47,500 nucleotides of DNA from Symbiodinium natans (GCA_905221605.1 CAJNDS010000502.1:575001-622500), one strand, 5' to 3'. Positions 20,847 through 31,298 are shown, numbered from the stretch's first letter. The notes: generated from the sequence alone by a model not told the origin. Program-made: numbers and translations.

Positions 20847-20878
20847 ACCCTAAACCCTAAACCCTAAACCCTAAACCC
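20755..20878. repeat. CCCTCAA array passing into CCCTAAA
   Basis: About 13 CCCTCAA units followed by about 4 canonical CCCTAAA units with an abrupt switch. It is preceded by TATAGGG variant repeats (20631-20661). Confidence 0.95.
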
Positions 20879-21005
20879 GAATCAGTGCACCGCAGGGTTG
20901 CCCAAAGCTTTGAAACTTAGACTTGAAGAGCTCAGGGCTTGGGGCATTGGAGTTCTGATGCTTCGAGCACCTATGAGGGTAGTTATATGGTCCCCGAATT
21001 TCTTC

Positions 21006-21081
21006 AAAGGGTTCAGGGTTCAGGGTTCAGGGTTCAGGTTTAGGGTTTAGGGTTTAGGGTTTAGGGTTTAGGGTTTAGGGA
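21006..21081. repeat. GGTTCAG units then TTTAGGG array
   Basis: Four GGGTTCA units switch to about six TTTAGGG units. Confidence 0.9.
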
Positions 21082-21218
21082 TTACCTTCTCTAAAGGAAT
21101 CTGAAGTGCATGTAGCTAATCTAGGAAAGCACAAGGGTTGCCAAAGCAACCTGCTGAGGAGCCCTCCACCGACTCTCCCGCAAAAAAACACCCACGCCCC
21201 CAGAACCTGAGCCCCAAA

Positions 21219-21366
21219 TTGGGATCTGCCCCCTTATACTAACAGTCCTTGGGGGGGGGGGGGGGGGGGGGGGGTACTGTATAGTACCCTAAACCCTAAA
21301 CCCTAAACCCTAAACCCTAAACTACTCCCAATTAAGGGCTGTCAGCAGAAGGGGAGAACCATCGCA
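21219..21366. mobile_element. MITE copy 8 split by a CCCTAAA array
   Basis: The left arm (TTGGGATCTGCCCCCTTATA, ACTAACAGTCCTT), a G run and GTACTGTATAGTA are followed by about six CCCTAAA units (21283-21330). The arm then resumes with TACTCCCAATTAAGG and GGGGAGAACCATC. The telomeric array sits in the palindrome's centre. Confidence 0.8.
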
Positions 21367-21583
21367 TTATTCAAGAAAGCGTGAGCAGAGCCAGCAGCTC
21401 CCTCAAGACCCAAGACTCCCCAATCCGAAGTCTCAGACTCGGGGGTCCCGGAAACCCTAAACCCTAAACCCTAAAGCCTAAACCCTAAACCCTAAACCCT
21501 AAACCCTAAACTTTAAAACCCTAAACTTTAAAACCCTAAACCCTAAAACCCTAAACCCCAAACCCCTAAGCCCCTCCTCACAG

Positions 21584-21646
21584 GAGCTCTCGATTGTCAC
21601 GCGGGGCAACTCCAAGCGGAAGAACACGAAAAAGCGCCCTCCCTCA
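21584..21646 (+). other. Candidate small exon, basic peptide
   Basis: Follows CCCCTCCTCACAG; 63 nt reading ELSIVTRGNSKRKNTKKRPP, then S, before GTTTTAG. Phase 0 at both ends. A highly basic, nuclear-localisation-like composition. Unrecognised product. Confidence 0.42.
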
Positions 21647-21905
21647 GTTTTAGCCGATGGACCTTGCTTGAAGATCTTCATGGCCTGGGGGTTTGGGGTT
21701 CGAGGGTTTATGGGGTTTCGGGTACGTTAGGGCTTACAAAGTTTAGGGGGTTTAATGGCTTAGTGTTTTGCCCCTTCTAAACTCTAAGTCCCAAACCCGT
21801 TCCCAACATAGTATCCCCGGAAGGGAGGGCCTGCCATATCGGGTGTAGGAAACCTCTCTGAGGCCCGCAAAGAAGGTACAAGTAATGTAGGCACCTTATC
21901 TTCCT

Positions 21906-22092
21906 TGGTAGCTTAGTGGTGCCCTTTTTCCTGTTTTTGGTTCAGGGTTCCCTTACAAAGTAGCCAACCCCACAAAGGGTGCCTCTTACTATGGTTACTG
22001 GGCTGCCCAGTTATTCCGTGTTCCTCACAAGCTTTTCCCTTCTTGATCATGTTCAGGAATATTGTTCAGAGGGGTTTAAGGGCCATCCCAAC
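21906..22092. repeat. Dispersed repeat family B, longest copy
   Basis: Starts TGGTAGCTTAGTGGTGCCC, continues TTCAGGGTTCCCTTACAAAG and GGTTACTGGGCTGCC, and ends with TTCAGGAATATTGTTCAGAG and TTTAAGGGCCATCC. The first part resembles the stop codon region and 3' flank of the FEA1-like gene (33,611-33,725). The last part matches copies at 13785, 32028 and 38077. Confidence 0.65.
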
Positions 22093-22182
22093 TATATTGC
22101 AAGAGCTCCTTTTTTGTTTGGATCAGGGTGCCCGCCGTCGCGAATTTCTAAGGTTTGGGACGGAGGGGTTCAGGGGTTTAGG

Positions 22183-22225
22183 TTGGGATGGTCCCCCTTA
22201 TACTAACAGTCCTTACTATCGGCTG
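22183..22225. mobile_element. MITE copy 9, left half
   Basis: TTGGGATGGTCCCCCTTATA plus CTAACAGTCCTTA, joined on the left to GGTTTAGG. A related centre fragment (ACAGTCCTGAATATGG, AATAGGGGGTACTATC) lies at about 22287-22340. Confidence 0.65.
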
Positions 22226-22340
22226 TAGGCATCTCTTTTTGGAATGCTTTCTTACACTGGAGGATGCCGGTTTAAACCCTGTTTACGAACAGTCCTGAAT
22301 ATGGGCGATAATAGGGGGTACTATCACCCCTATTTCCCAA

Positions 22341-23149
22341 GGTTTAGGGCTTAGGGACGTAGAGTTTAGGGTTTCAACCTGTGGCCGGAGGTGTTTTCAG
22401 TCCAAAGGTCCGTCCCCGTTGAACGTTTACTTTTCCCCCGTCTGTAGAACGGTAGTCAAGAACAGCAAGAAAGGTTGAACACTTTTGGTTTTAGATTTCA
22501 ATTTCGAAGATGCTGATGAGTGTAGCCCCCCCCCCCCCCCTCAATAAATAGGTATCCCTTAATCGTGAGGGGGAGGAGGGGCATGGGCTCAAACGGGCCA
22601 CTTTTTTCTTCTCCCTTCAAAGAATGTGACTGACCAAGGGGGGGGGAGGTGGGTGATCGGGGGGGGGATTGGCTCGCTGGCTCATGGTCTTAGAAGCATC
22701 TCGGAAGCTAAGCTCCCAGAAGTGATGCCTTTGCAATTCCAGATGACAGGAAAACCTTAGCACAAATTCCGGGAAACCATGACAATGTGATCCCGCTCGA
22801 TAGTTTCGGAAAATTCGCATAAGTCCATGTCTAGCGTTTAGTGTTTGCGGCTTAGGTGAACCCTAGACCTTGAACCTCGGGTTCTGGGAACATCTTGGCT
22901 TGGGTTGTTGGACTGGGTTTTATTGTTGGGGAGATTGCGTGGCTGCATTCGGTGGTTCATTCTTGGCACTTCTTAGGGCCCGGAAGCCCCAGAAACTCAA
23001 AGCATTAAGCGGCGTGAAAAGGGTAGAAAAGAAGCCCGAAGCCCTGTAATTCCCCCAGAAGCCCCCCAAGCCCTTAGTTTTCAGATCGCTTGCAGGTTCA
23101 TGGGTAGTTCTGACTAAGGCTATAAGCCCGAACCAGCTATAGCTATGCC
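22341..23149. other. Mostly unique sequence, no recognised gene
   Basis: A degenerate telomeric patch (22340-22375), a C run (22527-22540), and otherwise unique-looking sequence. The largest reading frames are about 67 codons and carry no motif I recognise. Confidence 0.5.
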
Positions 23150-23195
23150 TTGGGATGTTCCACCTTATACTAGCAGTCCTGAAAAAAGCTACCAG
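23150..23195. mobile_element. MITE copy 10, left half
   Basis: TTGGGATGTTCCACCTTATA then CTAGCAGTCCTGA; the rest is missing. Confidence 0.6.
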
Positions 23196-23208
23196 TCAAC
23201 CTCCTTAG

Positions 23209-23257
23209 TAAAGAAGGGGCTGGGACCCTCCAAACCCTAAACCCTCAACCCTCAAGC

Positions 23258-23296
<39 letters not shown>

Positions 23297-23339
23297 ACCC
23301 TAAACCCTAAATAAAGAAGGGGCTGAGACCCTCCAAACC
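23209..23339. repeat. CCCTCAA/CCCTAAA array between 28-bp direct repeats
   Basis: Direct repeats at 23209-23236 and 23312-23339 (begin TAAAGAAGGGGCTG, end ACCCTCCAAACC) differ at one base. Between them are CCCTAAA and CCCTCAA units. This is the clearest case of an array flanked by a target-site-like duplication. Confidence 0.9.
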
Positions 23340-23341
23340 AG

Positions 23342-23416
23342 GCGCAACGGCACCATGGCTCCACATCGAGATGCTGCAGAGGACCGCCTTTGGTCCCCAA
23401 GCCCTGCACGGCCCAG
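23342..23416 (+). other. Candidate small exon
   Basis: A 75-nt GC-rich segment between CCAAACCAG and GTTATTATA. All three frames are open (for example TAPWLHIEMLQRTAFGPQAL in one), so the reading is not decided. Exon status rests on the ends and the composition contrast. Confidence 0.33.
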
Positions 23417-23429
23417 GTTATTATACCCT

Positions 23430-23905
23430 AAACCCTGAACCCGAAACCCTAAACCCTAAACCCTAAACCAACCTTTTTTTTGGTTCTCAAAGAACCCCTA
23501 ACAGGGGATGAGATGGCGATAGCCTACTTAACAAACAGGTCAGGGTTTGGGGCTCGCTATTCGGTTCTTGGCGCAACCTTATTTTAAAGATGCCCCTGTA
23601 TGGACCCCCAAACCCTAACGCCTACACTGTGTAAACCGCAAACGCTACAAACCTTAAAGCGTAAATCCTATAACATAAGCCCGATAAACCCTATAAACGG
23701 CTAAAACCCTTAAAGCCTTGCAAACGCTAAACCCTAAACCCTAAATTAAACAGAAACAAACACCTAAATCCTATAAGCCCTACACCCTACAGCCCCAAAC
23801 CCCTAGAACCCTAAACCCAACAAGCCCTGTAATAAACCTTACAAACTCAAAAGCCCTAAACACAATAAGCCCTAGAAATGCCAAAGATCCTGTAAACCAG
23901 AGACC
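23430..23905. repeat. Degenerate CCCTAAA-like sequence
   Basis: Perfect units at about 23443-23468, then long imperfect stretches (AAACCCTATAA, AAGCCCTA). No gene. Confidence 0.7.
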
Positions 23906-24001
23906 TTGGGATGTTCCCCACTAACAGTCCTTAACAGGGATGATATAGGAGTGTACTATAGTCCCTCTTCACGACTGTTAGTTTTAGGGGGAACATCCCA
24001 A
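23906..24001. mobile_element. Palindromic MITE copy 11
   Basis: Both ends present (TTGGGATGTTCCCC / GGGGGAACATCCCAA), 96 bp, with the TTATA of the left arm deleted. Confidence 0.8.
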
Positions 24002-24111
24002 CCTAAGCCCTATAAGCCCCCTAAACCCTTCTTAAACCACCCTAAACCCTAAACCCCAAACCCTAAACCCTAAACCCTAAACCCTAAACCCCCCAATCAT
24101 CCCATCTTCAG

Positions 24112-24201
24112 ACCAGGCCACGGAGCGCAGCATCAGCACCATCGACGGCCGAAGGCTCCTGAAGGCGCTGCTGCCCCACGGCGGCTTTCAGGCGCGCCCA
24201 A
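24112..24201 (+). other. Candidate small exon
   Basis: Follows CCCATCTTCAG. One frame reads QATERSISTIDGRRLLKALL, then PHGGFQARPK, before a TTTAGGG array. Possible donors are GC at 24192 or near 24201. A strong composition contrast with the flanking CCCTAAA arrays. Unrecognised product. Confidence 0.42.
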
Positions 24202-24244
24202 AGGGAGGGTTTAGGGTTTGGGGTTTAGGGTTTAGGGTTTAGGG

Positions 24245-24334
24245 TTTAGGGTTCCCCCTTACTAACAGTCCTTAATAGGGATTATTGTCGGGGGTACTAT
24301 ATTCCCGATTAAGGACTGTTGGTATAAGGGGAGC
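24245..24334. mobile_element. MITE copy 12, left end replaced by TTTAGGG
   Basis: A TTTAGGG array runs straight into TTCCCCCTTACTAACAGTCC; the outer TTGGGATG is missing. The right end GGGGAGCATCCCAA is intact. Confidence 0.8.
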
Positions 24335-25352
24335 ATCCCAAGTTAGGGTTTTCAAGGGGGCTTTAGGGATTTAGGATTTGGGGCGTGGGGTATGCTTCAA
24401 CGATGAAGTTCGTCAGTTTCAGGTTTTTGGAGCTCTCGGCTTTAGTGCTGCCACTTCCCAACCCTCCGCCCCCCCACATCAAAATAGACAGCCAAGAACA
24501 GCCTGCTGCCTAATTAGGGGTTCGGCTTTTTGGGAGGTAGGGGTTGATATGTCTTCAGTTCCATTTCCCTGAGCCCTGACCCCCCAACCTTTTCAAAAAA
24601 ACGGCTTCACGGTCTAACCCACAACCCAAAACCCTAAACCTAAACCCTAATTCCCTACCCTAAACCCGAAACCCTAAACCCTGAACCCTAAATTAACCCT
24701 AAACCCTAATCCCTAAACCCTAAACTCAAGGCCTAGGCGCCGCCCCCCTACAGTTGGGGGGCGGCGCCTAAGCCCCTCGACCTCGATGGCGCAAAAGCCG
24801 ACCCAGGTCGTTCGCCCGCCTCCCACAGCTCGGAGGTCGGTAGCACCCACGATGGGGGCGGTACCGGAGCACGTTCTAAAGTCATTACCCCAGCATCCAA
24901 GCTCCATGCGGCCCGGCCTTGGCCCTCCAGGCCCCAGCAAAAAGTGCGTTTTGGGTTGCAACCCCCACCCTAGCCCCTGGCCCCTACCGCTAACCGCCCA
25001 CCTGGCCGCCCCCCTAGCCCTCTCGGCCGTGAAGTTTTGAAAAGTGGACTGTTGTCTGAGTTTAGGCCTAAACCCTAACAGGAATAGGTTTGGGTGGCTT
25101 TGCCGCCTTGGACGGCGTGGGGTGGGAGAAAAGTGTTAGATGGCCCTCCACAATCGGACCAAAGCTGCTCTTCGGCATCTCACGAAGCTTTCGAGCTTGT
25201 TCCGAAACCTAACCTTCACAGCATCTACGCCCTATCACAGCAAGCCCCAAACCCCATACCCCAAACCCCAAACCGGGCTTGGGGCTCAGTTCCCCCGGGC
25301 CGCCCCAACAGAATCTGTTCCGCGACCCAAGAACTTAACCCTAAGCTGTATG
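24335..25352. other. GC-rich unique sequence with a short inverted repeat
   Basis: A short inverted repeat (TAGGCGCCGCCCCCC / GGGGGGCGGCGCCTA, about 24733-24772) lies at the edge of a GC-rich stretch (24730-25040). Frames of 64-91 codons on both strands overlap and show no known motif; dense open frames are expected at this GC content. CCCTAAA units lie at 24630-24724. Confidence 0.5.
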
Positions 25353-25470
25353 TAGGGTTTAGGGTTTAGGGTTTAGGGTTTAGGGTTTAGGGTTTAGGGT
25401 TTAGGGTTTAGGGTTTAGGGTTTAGGGTTTAGGGTTTACTAGTAGGGTTTAGGGTTTAGGGTTTAGGGTT
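25353..25470. repeat. TTTAGGG array
   Basis: About 16 units with one interruption (ACTAGTAGGG) near 25439-25443. Confidence 0.95.
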
Positions 25471-26445
25471 ACAAGCCCCAAACTGTCAGGTTTAGGGCTT
25501 AGGGGGGGACAAGGAGCTGCTGGGTTTAATTAAACCCTAACACCTGAAACCCTAAGCCCTAAACGCGTGTAGTAAAGGTTTAGTCCCAACCAGCTGGGAA
25601 TTCACCCAGGTGGTCCTCAAAGGCTCCGTGGACGACGCGGCGCGCCGACGTTGAAGGGCTGGCACTCCAAAAGCCCCCAAAGCCCTCAAAGGGCTTCAGA
25701 CTTACGGTTTGCAGGGTTTTTGCTGAGGGTTTCGGGCATCTGTTCGTTTAGGTTTAAACCCTTCAGGCTTAGCCTTAACCCTTATACACCCTAAGCCCTG
25801 AACACTAGCTAAGGATCAGAACTGTCAGGCTTTGTCGAGGGGTCAGGGGGGAGGGGGGGGTCCCCGAAATGATCAGAGTGCGTTTTGCTCGGAAAAACGA
25901 TAAGAGTAAAAAAGAACGATAACGTTCAGGATAATGCTAACACTCGAGAAAAAGAACAACAGCGTAATTCAGGGATATCTTCCGGGATAGGAGGGTTTCA
26001 CGCATCCTCAGCACCATCCTAAACCTCAACCCCCAAACAACATCCTTTAAACAACCCTAAACCCCTAAACCTCCAAGCCCTCAACCCCCTAGATGCCCTG
26101 AATCCGAAACCCTAAGCCTCCAAGCCCCTAAACCCTAAGCCCCTAAACCCTACACCCTCAACCCCCAAACACAAAAACCCTCAACCCTAAACCCTAAACC
26201 CTAAACCCTAAACCCCTCTAACAGATGGGCCTCCAACCGGCAGTCACGCCAGCTGTCTCGGCCCAGTCCTCGAAGCCTGGGGGTCTGTTGGGTTCCTAGG
26301 GTTTAGGGTTTGGGGTCTAGGGTCCAGGGTCTAGGGTTTAGGGTCTAGGGTTTAGGAGATCTATTGCAACCCCAAACGCCTTACTGGAATTTAGGGCTTA
26401 GGGGTTAGGGGGCGTGAAGGTTAGACATGTAGCGCTTATGGGTTG
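25471..26445. other. Degenerate telomeric repeats, no recognised gene
   Basis: CCCTAAA-like stretches (26010-26218), TTTAGGG/GTCTAGGG variants (26300-26355). A possible exon near 25588-25640 reads WEFTQVVLKGSVDDAARR after CAACCAG. A second, at 26225-26282, is listed separately. Confidence 0.6.
26225..26282 (+). other. Candidate small exon
   Basis: Follows CCCCTCTAACAG; reads MGLQPAVTPAVSAQSSKPG to a GT at about 26283. Directly preceded by a CCCTAAA array. Inference only. Confidence 0.35.
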
Positions 26446-26500
26446 ATTGAGATGTTACCCCTTATACTAACACCTATTAGTTTAAGGGGTAACATTCCAA
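26446..26500. mobile_element. Internally deleted MITE copy 13
   Basis: A 55-bp derivative: ATTGAGATGTTACCCCTTAT pairs with TAAGGGGTAACATTCCAAT-like right sequence. Only the outer arms remain. Confidence 0.6.
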
Positions 26501-26868
26501 TCTGTAGGCTCTGCGTCCCATCATACAAAAGCCTCAAATGGAAGTAGTGATTTTGGAGAGCTTGGGCCCGGGGAGCCTTGAGGTGATGAACTTCTTCCCC
26601 CCTTCCCCACACACCCGACACCCTAAACCCTTAATCCCAAAACCCTAAGCCCTAAACCCTAAACGAACCCTAAACCCCCCCTCCTTTCGAGATTTCGGGC
26701 TTTGGGGTTTTGCGCTGATCCGCGATTGAGGGCTTCTTCCCAGAAAAGCAGAGACCCGAAACTCTACTACCTGGTGCACCTAAACCCTCCATCTTACCTT
26801 CACCTGAACCCGATTGTTATGCTGATGTGCCGCTGAAGCTAAAGGAGTGGGGCTTTCGGTTTTTAGGG

Positions 26869-26967
26869 TTGGGATGTTCAATGTTCCCCCTTATTCTAAC
26901 AGTCCTCTCTGTAATCCTTACGAAGGACTGCTAGTATAAAGGGGGGGGGGGGGGGGGGGAAACCCAA
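26869..26967. mobile_element. MITE copy 14 with an expanded G run
   Basis: TTGGGATGTTCAATGTTCCC at the left. The GGGGG of the right arm has grown to about 19 G before AAACCCAA. Confidence 0.7.
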
Positions 26968-27759
26968 GTTTAGGGTTCAATGTGGATCAGGGTGTTGCGT
27001 CTAAACCCTAAACCCTAAACCCTAAACCCACGGACCCTGCAGCTGGTTGGGCAGGCAAGGCAGGCGCTCGGACTTCGAATAACTGGGGAAAGCAAGTTCC
27101 ATGTCTGGTTCTTTCGACCCTAAACCCGAAACCTTAAACCCTAAACCCTAAACCCTACACCCTAAACCCTAAACCCCAATTCCTAAACCCTAAACCTAAA
27201 CCCTGAGCCCCATTCCCTAATCCATACACCTTCTATAAACCCGAGTTATGAGTACCCTAAACTGGGTTATAAGGATCCTAACTTGGGTTCTATAGTTAGA
27301 AGTGCAAGGGGGGGGCGCCCTCCTTGTAAACCCGAAATCCTAGACCCTAAGCCGTAAACCCTAAACCCTGAGCCCTAAACCCTAAACCCGAAACCCTAAA
27401 CTTTAAACCCGAAACCCTAAACCCTAAACCCTATCCGAGTATCCCATCGGCCCATCCACACCCTGTTTGACCAATCTCGAGGCAGCTGCCGCAGCAGTCA
27501 GCAAGGACCTCAGGGTATTTGGGGCGTTTTGGGGTTGAGGGTTTCGGGTTTAGGGTGTTTTGGGGATTAGGGTTTAGGATGTTTTGGGGTTGAGGGTTAG
27601 GGTTTAGGGTGTTTTGGGGTTTAGGGTTCAGGGTGTTTTGCGTTCGGTTGCTCAGATGAAATGGCACAGGGCCCTAGGCCCGTGCTTAGGGACCACGAAA
27701 CTGGATTAGAGCGGTTTGTATTGGGGTTTGGGACTTGCTTCAGGTTTAGGGCTTGTTGG
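26968..27759. repeat. CCCTAAA arrays and GTTTTGGGGTTGAGGG variants
   Basis: CCCTAAA units at 27001-27027 and 27117-27190, degenerate units 27360-27432, and an ~25-bp minisatellite of GGTTTAGGGTGTTTTGGGGT type (27525-27640). No gene. Confidence 0.75.
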
Positions 27760-27860
27760 TTGGGATGTTCCCCCTAAAACTACCAGTCCTTCATAGGGAT
27801 TCTAGTACCCCCAATTACAATCCCGATTGAGGACTGTTAGCACAAGGGGGAACATCCCAA
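27760..27860. mobile_element. Palindromic MITE copy 15, abutting a telomeric array
   Basis: A full 101-bp copy (TTGGGATGTTCCCCC / GGGGGAACATCCCAA). The next base begins a CCCTAAA array (27861-27920). Confidence 0.85.
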
Positions 27861-27920
27861 CCCTAAACCCTAAACCCTAAACCCTAAACCCTAAACCCTA
27901 AACCCTAAACCCTAAACCCT
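27861..27920. repeat. CCCTAAA array
   Basis: Eight to nine perfect units directly joined to a MITE end. Confidence 0.95.
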
Positions 27921-28083
27921 TTCGGTTTAGTTATGGTTTTGTGTGCGAGTTTTTTTTGGGTCTCAAGAGTTTTGCTCGGTTCAGGGTCCGAGTGCCAAAG
28001 CCCAGAACCTGAATCCCCAAGCCCTAACCCTAGGGGCTGAGTAGATAAGCTTTAACCTTCTTGGCTACATATATATATATATA

Positions 28084-28118
<35 letters not shown>

Positions 28119-29160
28119 CTCTCTATATCTATCTATCTATCTCTATATATATGTATATATACAGATATTCCTATTGCAAGTAAAAGGTTAACCTTTTTTG
28201 GGCCAGGGTAGTCAGCCCCCTCCAAAACCTACGAACCCCAAACTGAGAACCTAAACACTATAAACCCCAAGCTCTCAACTCTTCAGCCCCAAAATCCGTC
28301 CGACAACAGCCGCCTCTTAGGCCGACGCGGGGGAAAGGAGGGAACCCCCCCGGTGCTGATTGTGTCTGGAGAGGCTGGTTCACTGCAGTTGCTCAAGTTT
28401 TCGGGTTTTAGTATTCTAAATCCTTAGCCCTAAGCCCTGAACCCTAAACCCCCAAACCCCCCAAGCCCCCTAAACCCCCCAAACCTCCCAAACCCCCCAA
28501 CCCCCAAACCCTCAAACCCCCAAACCCTGAACGGTGTCAGGGGTGCTTTTAGGAGTCGCGGGAGACTAATGCAACATACCACAGACCCATACCCCTTAAC
28601 CTCGAACAGGAGAACATAAGGAATGGTTGTACCATAGTTTATCTTAAGGGCTATGCCCAAGGGGTATGTTGAATATATATATATATATATATATTAGATT
28701 TTTGGGGTCTGGGAGGGGGGGAGGGGGGGTTTTGGGTGTCAGGTTTTAGGGTTTGTAGGGCTGTAAGGTTCTTAGGGTTTTTCGGTGGGTTTTAGGGTGT
28801 TAGGGTTTTCGATTTTGGATTGCAGGGCTTTAGGATTTTTAAGGCTTCAGTGCTTTAGGGTTGGGGTGCAGGGTTTGGAGCTTTGGGTTTTAAGATTGGC
28901 GGGATCAGGGTTTTAGGGCTTTGGGTTTCAGGTAGAAATGTGGCACTGTGCAACTTATATTCTAGGCTGTAGGGTTTAGGGTGGAAGGTTGGGAGTTGGG
29001 ATTTATCAGGTTTAGGGTTAGGATCTCGGGTATGATGTTGGGGGTTCCGCTAGCCAAGCTAGGAGCCATATGGCTTTGTCGGAAGGTGCTCCAAACTGTG
29101 AGCCATGGCGAAAACCCTAGACCCTGAAGACATTCTTCGAGCCCTAAACCCTAAACCCTA
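27921..29160. other. TA repeats and degenerate heptamers, no recognised gene
   Basis: (TA)n/(TATG)n/(TCTA)n tracts at 28068-28160 and 28673-28694, CCCCCAAAC-type repeats at 28440-28530, and GGTTTTAGGG-type degenerate repeats at 28738-28990. No gene. Confidence 0.65.
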
Positions 29161-29339
29161 AACCCTAAACCCTAAAGCATTCCCTGTTTGTTGTCCTCAG
29201 CTCCTCGTGCAAGCCAGTGTCTCCCTGGCAATTTTCAAAGTTGGGTCCTTCAAGTTTGCATGAAAACCCCCAAGCCTGAACCCTATCAACTCAAAACCCT
29301 AAGCCCTAAACCCTATACCCTAGAAACTCGACTGCCCAG

Positions 29340-29413
29340 AGGCCTTCGCGGCCCTTGCGATCTCGCAGGGCTTGCCGGCGCCACCCAACCCGCTGCAGTA
29401 CGGGGCGCGAAGG
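29340..29413 (+). other. Candidate small exon
   Basis: Follows CGACTGCCCAG; reads AFAALAISQGLPAPPNPLQY and then GAR before GTTTTGTG. A separate strong acceptor-like site (TGTTTGTTGTCCTCAG, ends 29200) lies just upstream and may start another exon. Confidence 0.38.
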
Positions 29414-30237
29414 GTTTTGTGTTTTTTTCTGGGGGGGGGGGGGTAGGAAACTGTAGGGTTTTTTTTTGTGGGGTGGCGGGGGGGGGGGGGGGGGTGGGGA
29501 GGGGTAAGGCAGGAATCAGGGGAGGTTTGGGGTTTGCGGGCTATGGAGAGTTCATTTTTTCGACTTCGTTGTCCATGCTACATCCTGCTCAGAGATGCAT
29601 AGGCCTCGTTGCTCCTTTTTTTGGGTCATGGAAGCTGAAAGGATAACCCTGAGCCCTAAACAGGGCGTGCACAACGCCGTCTGTCACAGCCGAAGAAAGC
29701 GGAAAAGTACCGAGCTGTCCCACGAGCGTAGGGGTCAGGGTTTCGGTTGTAGGGTCTCAGGCTCTTTGTTCACAGGTCCCCCCTAAACCCTAAACCCTAA
29801 ACCCTAAAGAAGAGCGGTTGCCCTGCCTGCCGTTTGTCTACTCGTGTAAATATTCTCACGCACCAAGCGAAATAGAAGAGAGCGGCTGGCCTGGACTTAT
29901 CTTTTAGGGTTTAGGGTTTAGGGTTTAAGGTTTTTGGTACATCTTCAATTTCGTGACACCTTATCTGGTCTCTCGCATTTGTCAATTTAGGCACGCATCA
30001 CTTGGTACTTTGCTGTCGATTGAAACAGAATGGCAAAGCGAAGAGAGAAGGCAAAGCGGTCTAAACCCTAAACTTAAACCCTAAACCCTAAACCCTAAAC
30101 CCTAGGGTTTAGGCTTTGACGTCTTAGACTGTATCGTTTGGGGCTGAGGGGTTTGCGAGGGATCGAAGGGACGTGGGCCCAATGCAATTCCTGTTTATTG
30201 TGTCGGACTCGGGGTTTCGGGCATTGTCGGATTAACC

Positions 30238-30265
30238 CTAAACCCTAAACCCTAAACCCTAAACC

Positions 30266-30311
<46 letters not shown>

Positions 30312-30325
30312 ACCCTAACCCCGAA
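30238..30325. repeat. CCCTAAA then CCCTCAA array
   Basis: Four to five canonical units followed by about seven CCCTCAA units, the reverse order of the array at 20755. Confidence 0.95.
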
Positions 30326-30747
30326 ACCCGAACTACTGCATAGGCAGTCAAGGTAGATCTCTAACCCAAACCCCTAGAAAGCCCATCTCGTACCAGGCGT
30401 CTTGTCAGACACTTGCCTAAACCCTGAACGCTAAACCCTGAATCACCAGAAGCCGTAAACCCTAAACCCTGAAATCTAACCTAAAACCCCCCAAACCCTA
30501 CACCGAATCATTTGGGAGTCTGCCTCAAACAACATCCTCTGCGGAACCCCAAATCGTTGGGTCTCGTAGGGTTCTTACCAGCTCAATCCGAGGGGCATGG
30601 CCCTGCTCCTTCGAGTGTAGGGAGGCCTTGAACAATTACATTCTATACCCTAAAACCCTAAATCCTAAACCCTAATACCCTAATACCCTAATACCCTAAA
30701 CCCTAAACCTCTAAGCCCCCTAGAGCTCCTAAAAACCCTCCTGGCAG

Positions 30748-30777
30748 GCGCACGATGATGAAGCCCTGGTGAAGGAG
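30748..30777 (+). other. Candidate micro-exon
   Basis: Follows CCTCCTGGCAG; 30 nt reading AHDDEALVKE, then GCCATG (GC donor). The frame continues open (AMPA) to the TTTAGGG array at 30790. Confidence 0.33.
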
Positions 30778-30789
30778 GCCATGCCCGCC

Positions 30790-30866
30790 TTTAGGGTTTA
30801 GGGTTTAGGGTTTAGGGTTTAGGGTTTAGGGTTTAGGGTTTAGGGTTTAGGGTTTAGGGTTTAGGG
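30790..30866. repeat. TTTAGGG array
   Basis: Eleven perfect units directly after GAGGCCATGCCCGCC. Confidence 0.95.
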
Positions 30867-31298
30867 CTTAAGTGTTTGGGGGTTTAAACCCTAAACCCTA
30901 GATGGGTTACGGGTTACGGATTTTGGGTTTTGGGGCCCTAAAACCTATCGGAGACCCTGAAAAGAAGCTGCTCCCCGAGAAGCCAAAACTTGGAGATGCC
31001 GCGGCGTTCCTGCCAGCTAAAGCTTCTACACTTTGGTCAAACCCTAAACTAGGACCGGGAGCAGGCCCTTATTTCGGTTTTAGGGTTGGGGTTCCCATAT
31101 AACCCCCTTAAAACTAAACGGGGTACCCTGTTTATGCCTAGGTTACTCCTGGGTCTGGCTTAAAGCTATCGTTGCAATTGCTTATAGCCCCAATTAGGGT
31201 ACTTATACCCTACTTACGAAGTCCCGTACGATCCTCACTAAGCAAGGTTGACGGCTTAGGGGTGTCGAGCTCAAGGTACAGGGTTCAGGGGGATTTTG

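Noticed and set aside
23342-23416. Reading the frame containing APHRDAAEDRLW as an oxygenase fragment
   Set aside because: HRD alone in a 25-codon segment open in all three frames is not evidence of a 2OG-oxygenase domain.
24713-25369. Frames of 70-91 codons in GC-rich DNA
   Set aside because: GC-rich DNA lacks stops by chance; no motif, and the frames on opposite strands compete.
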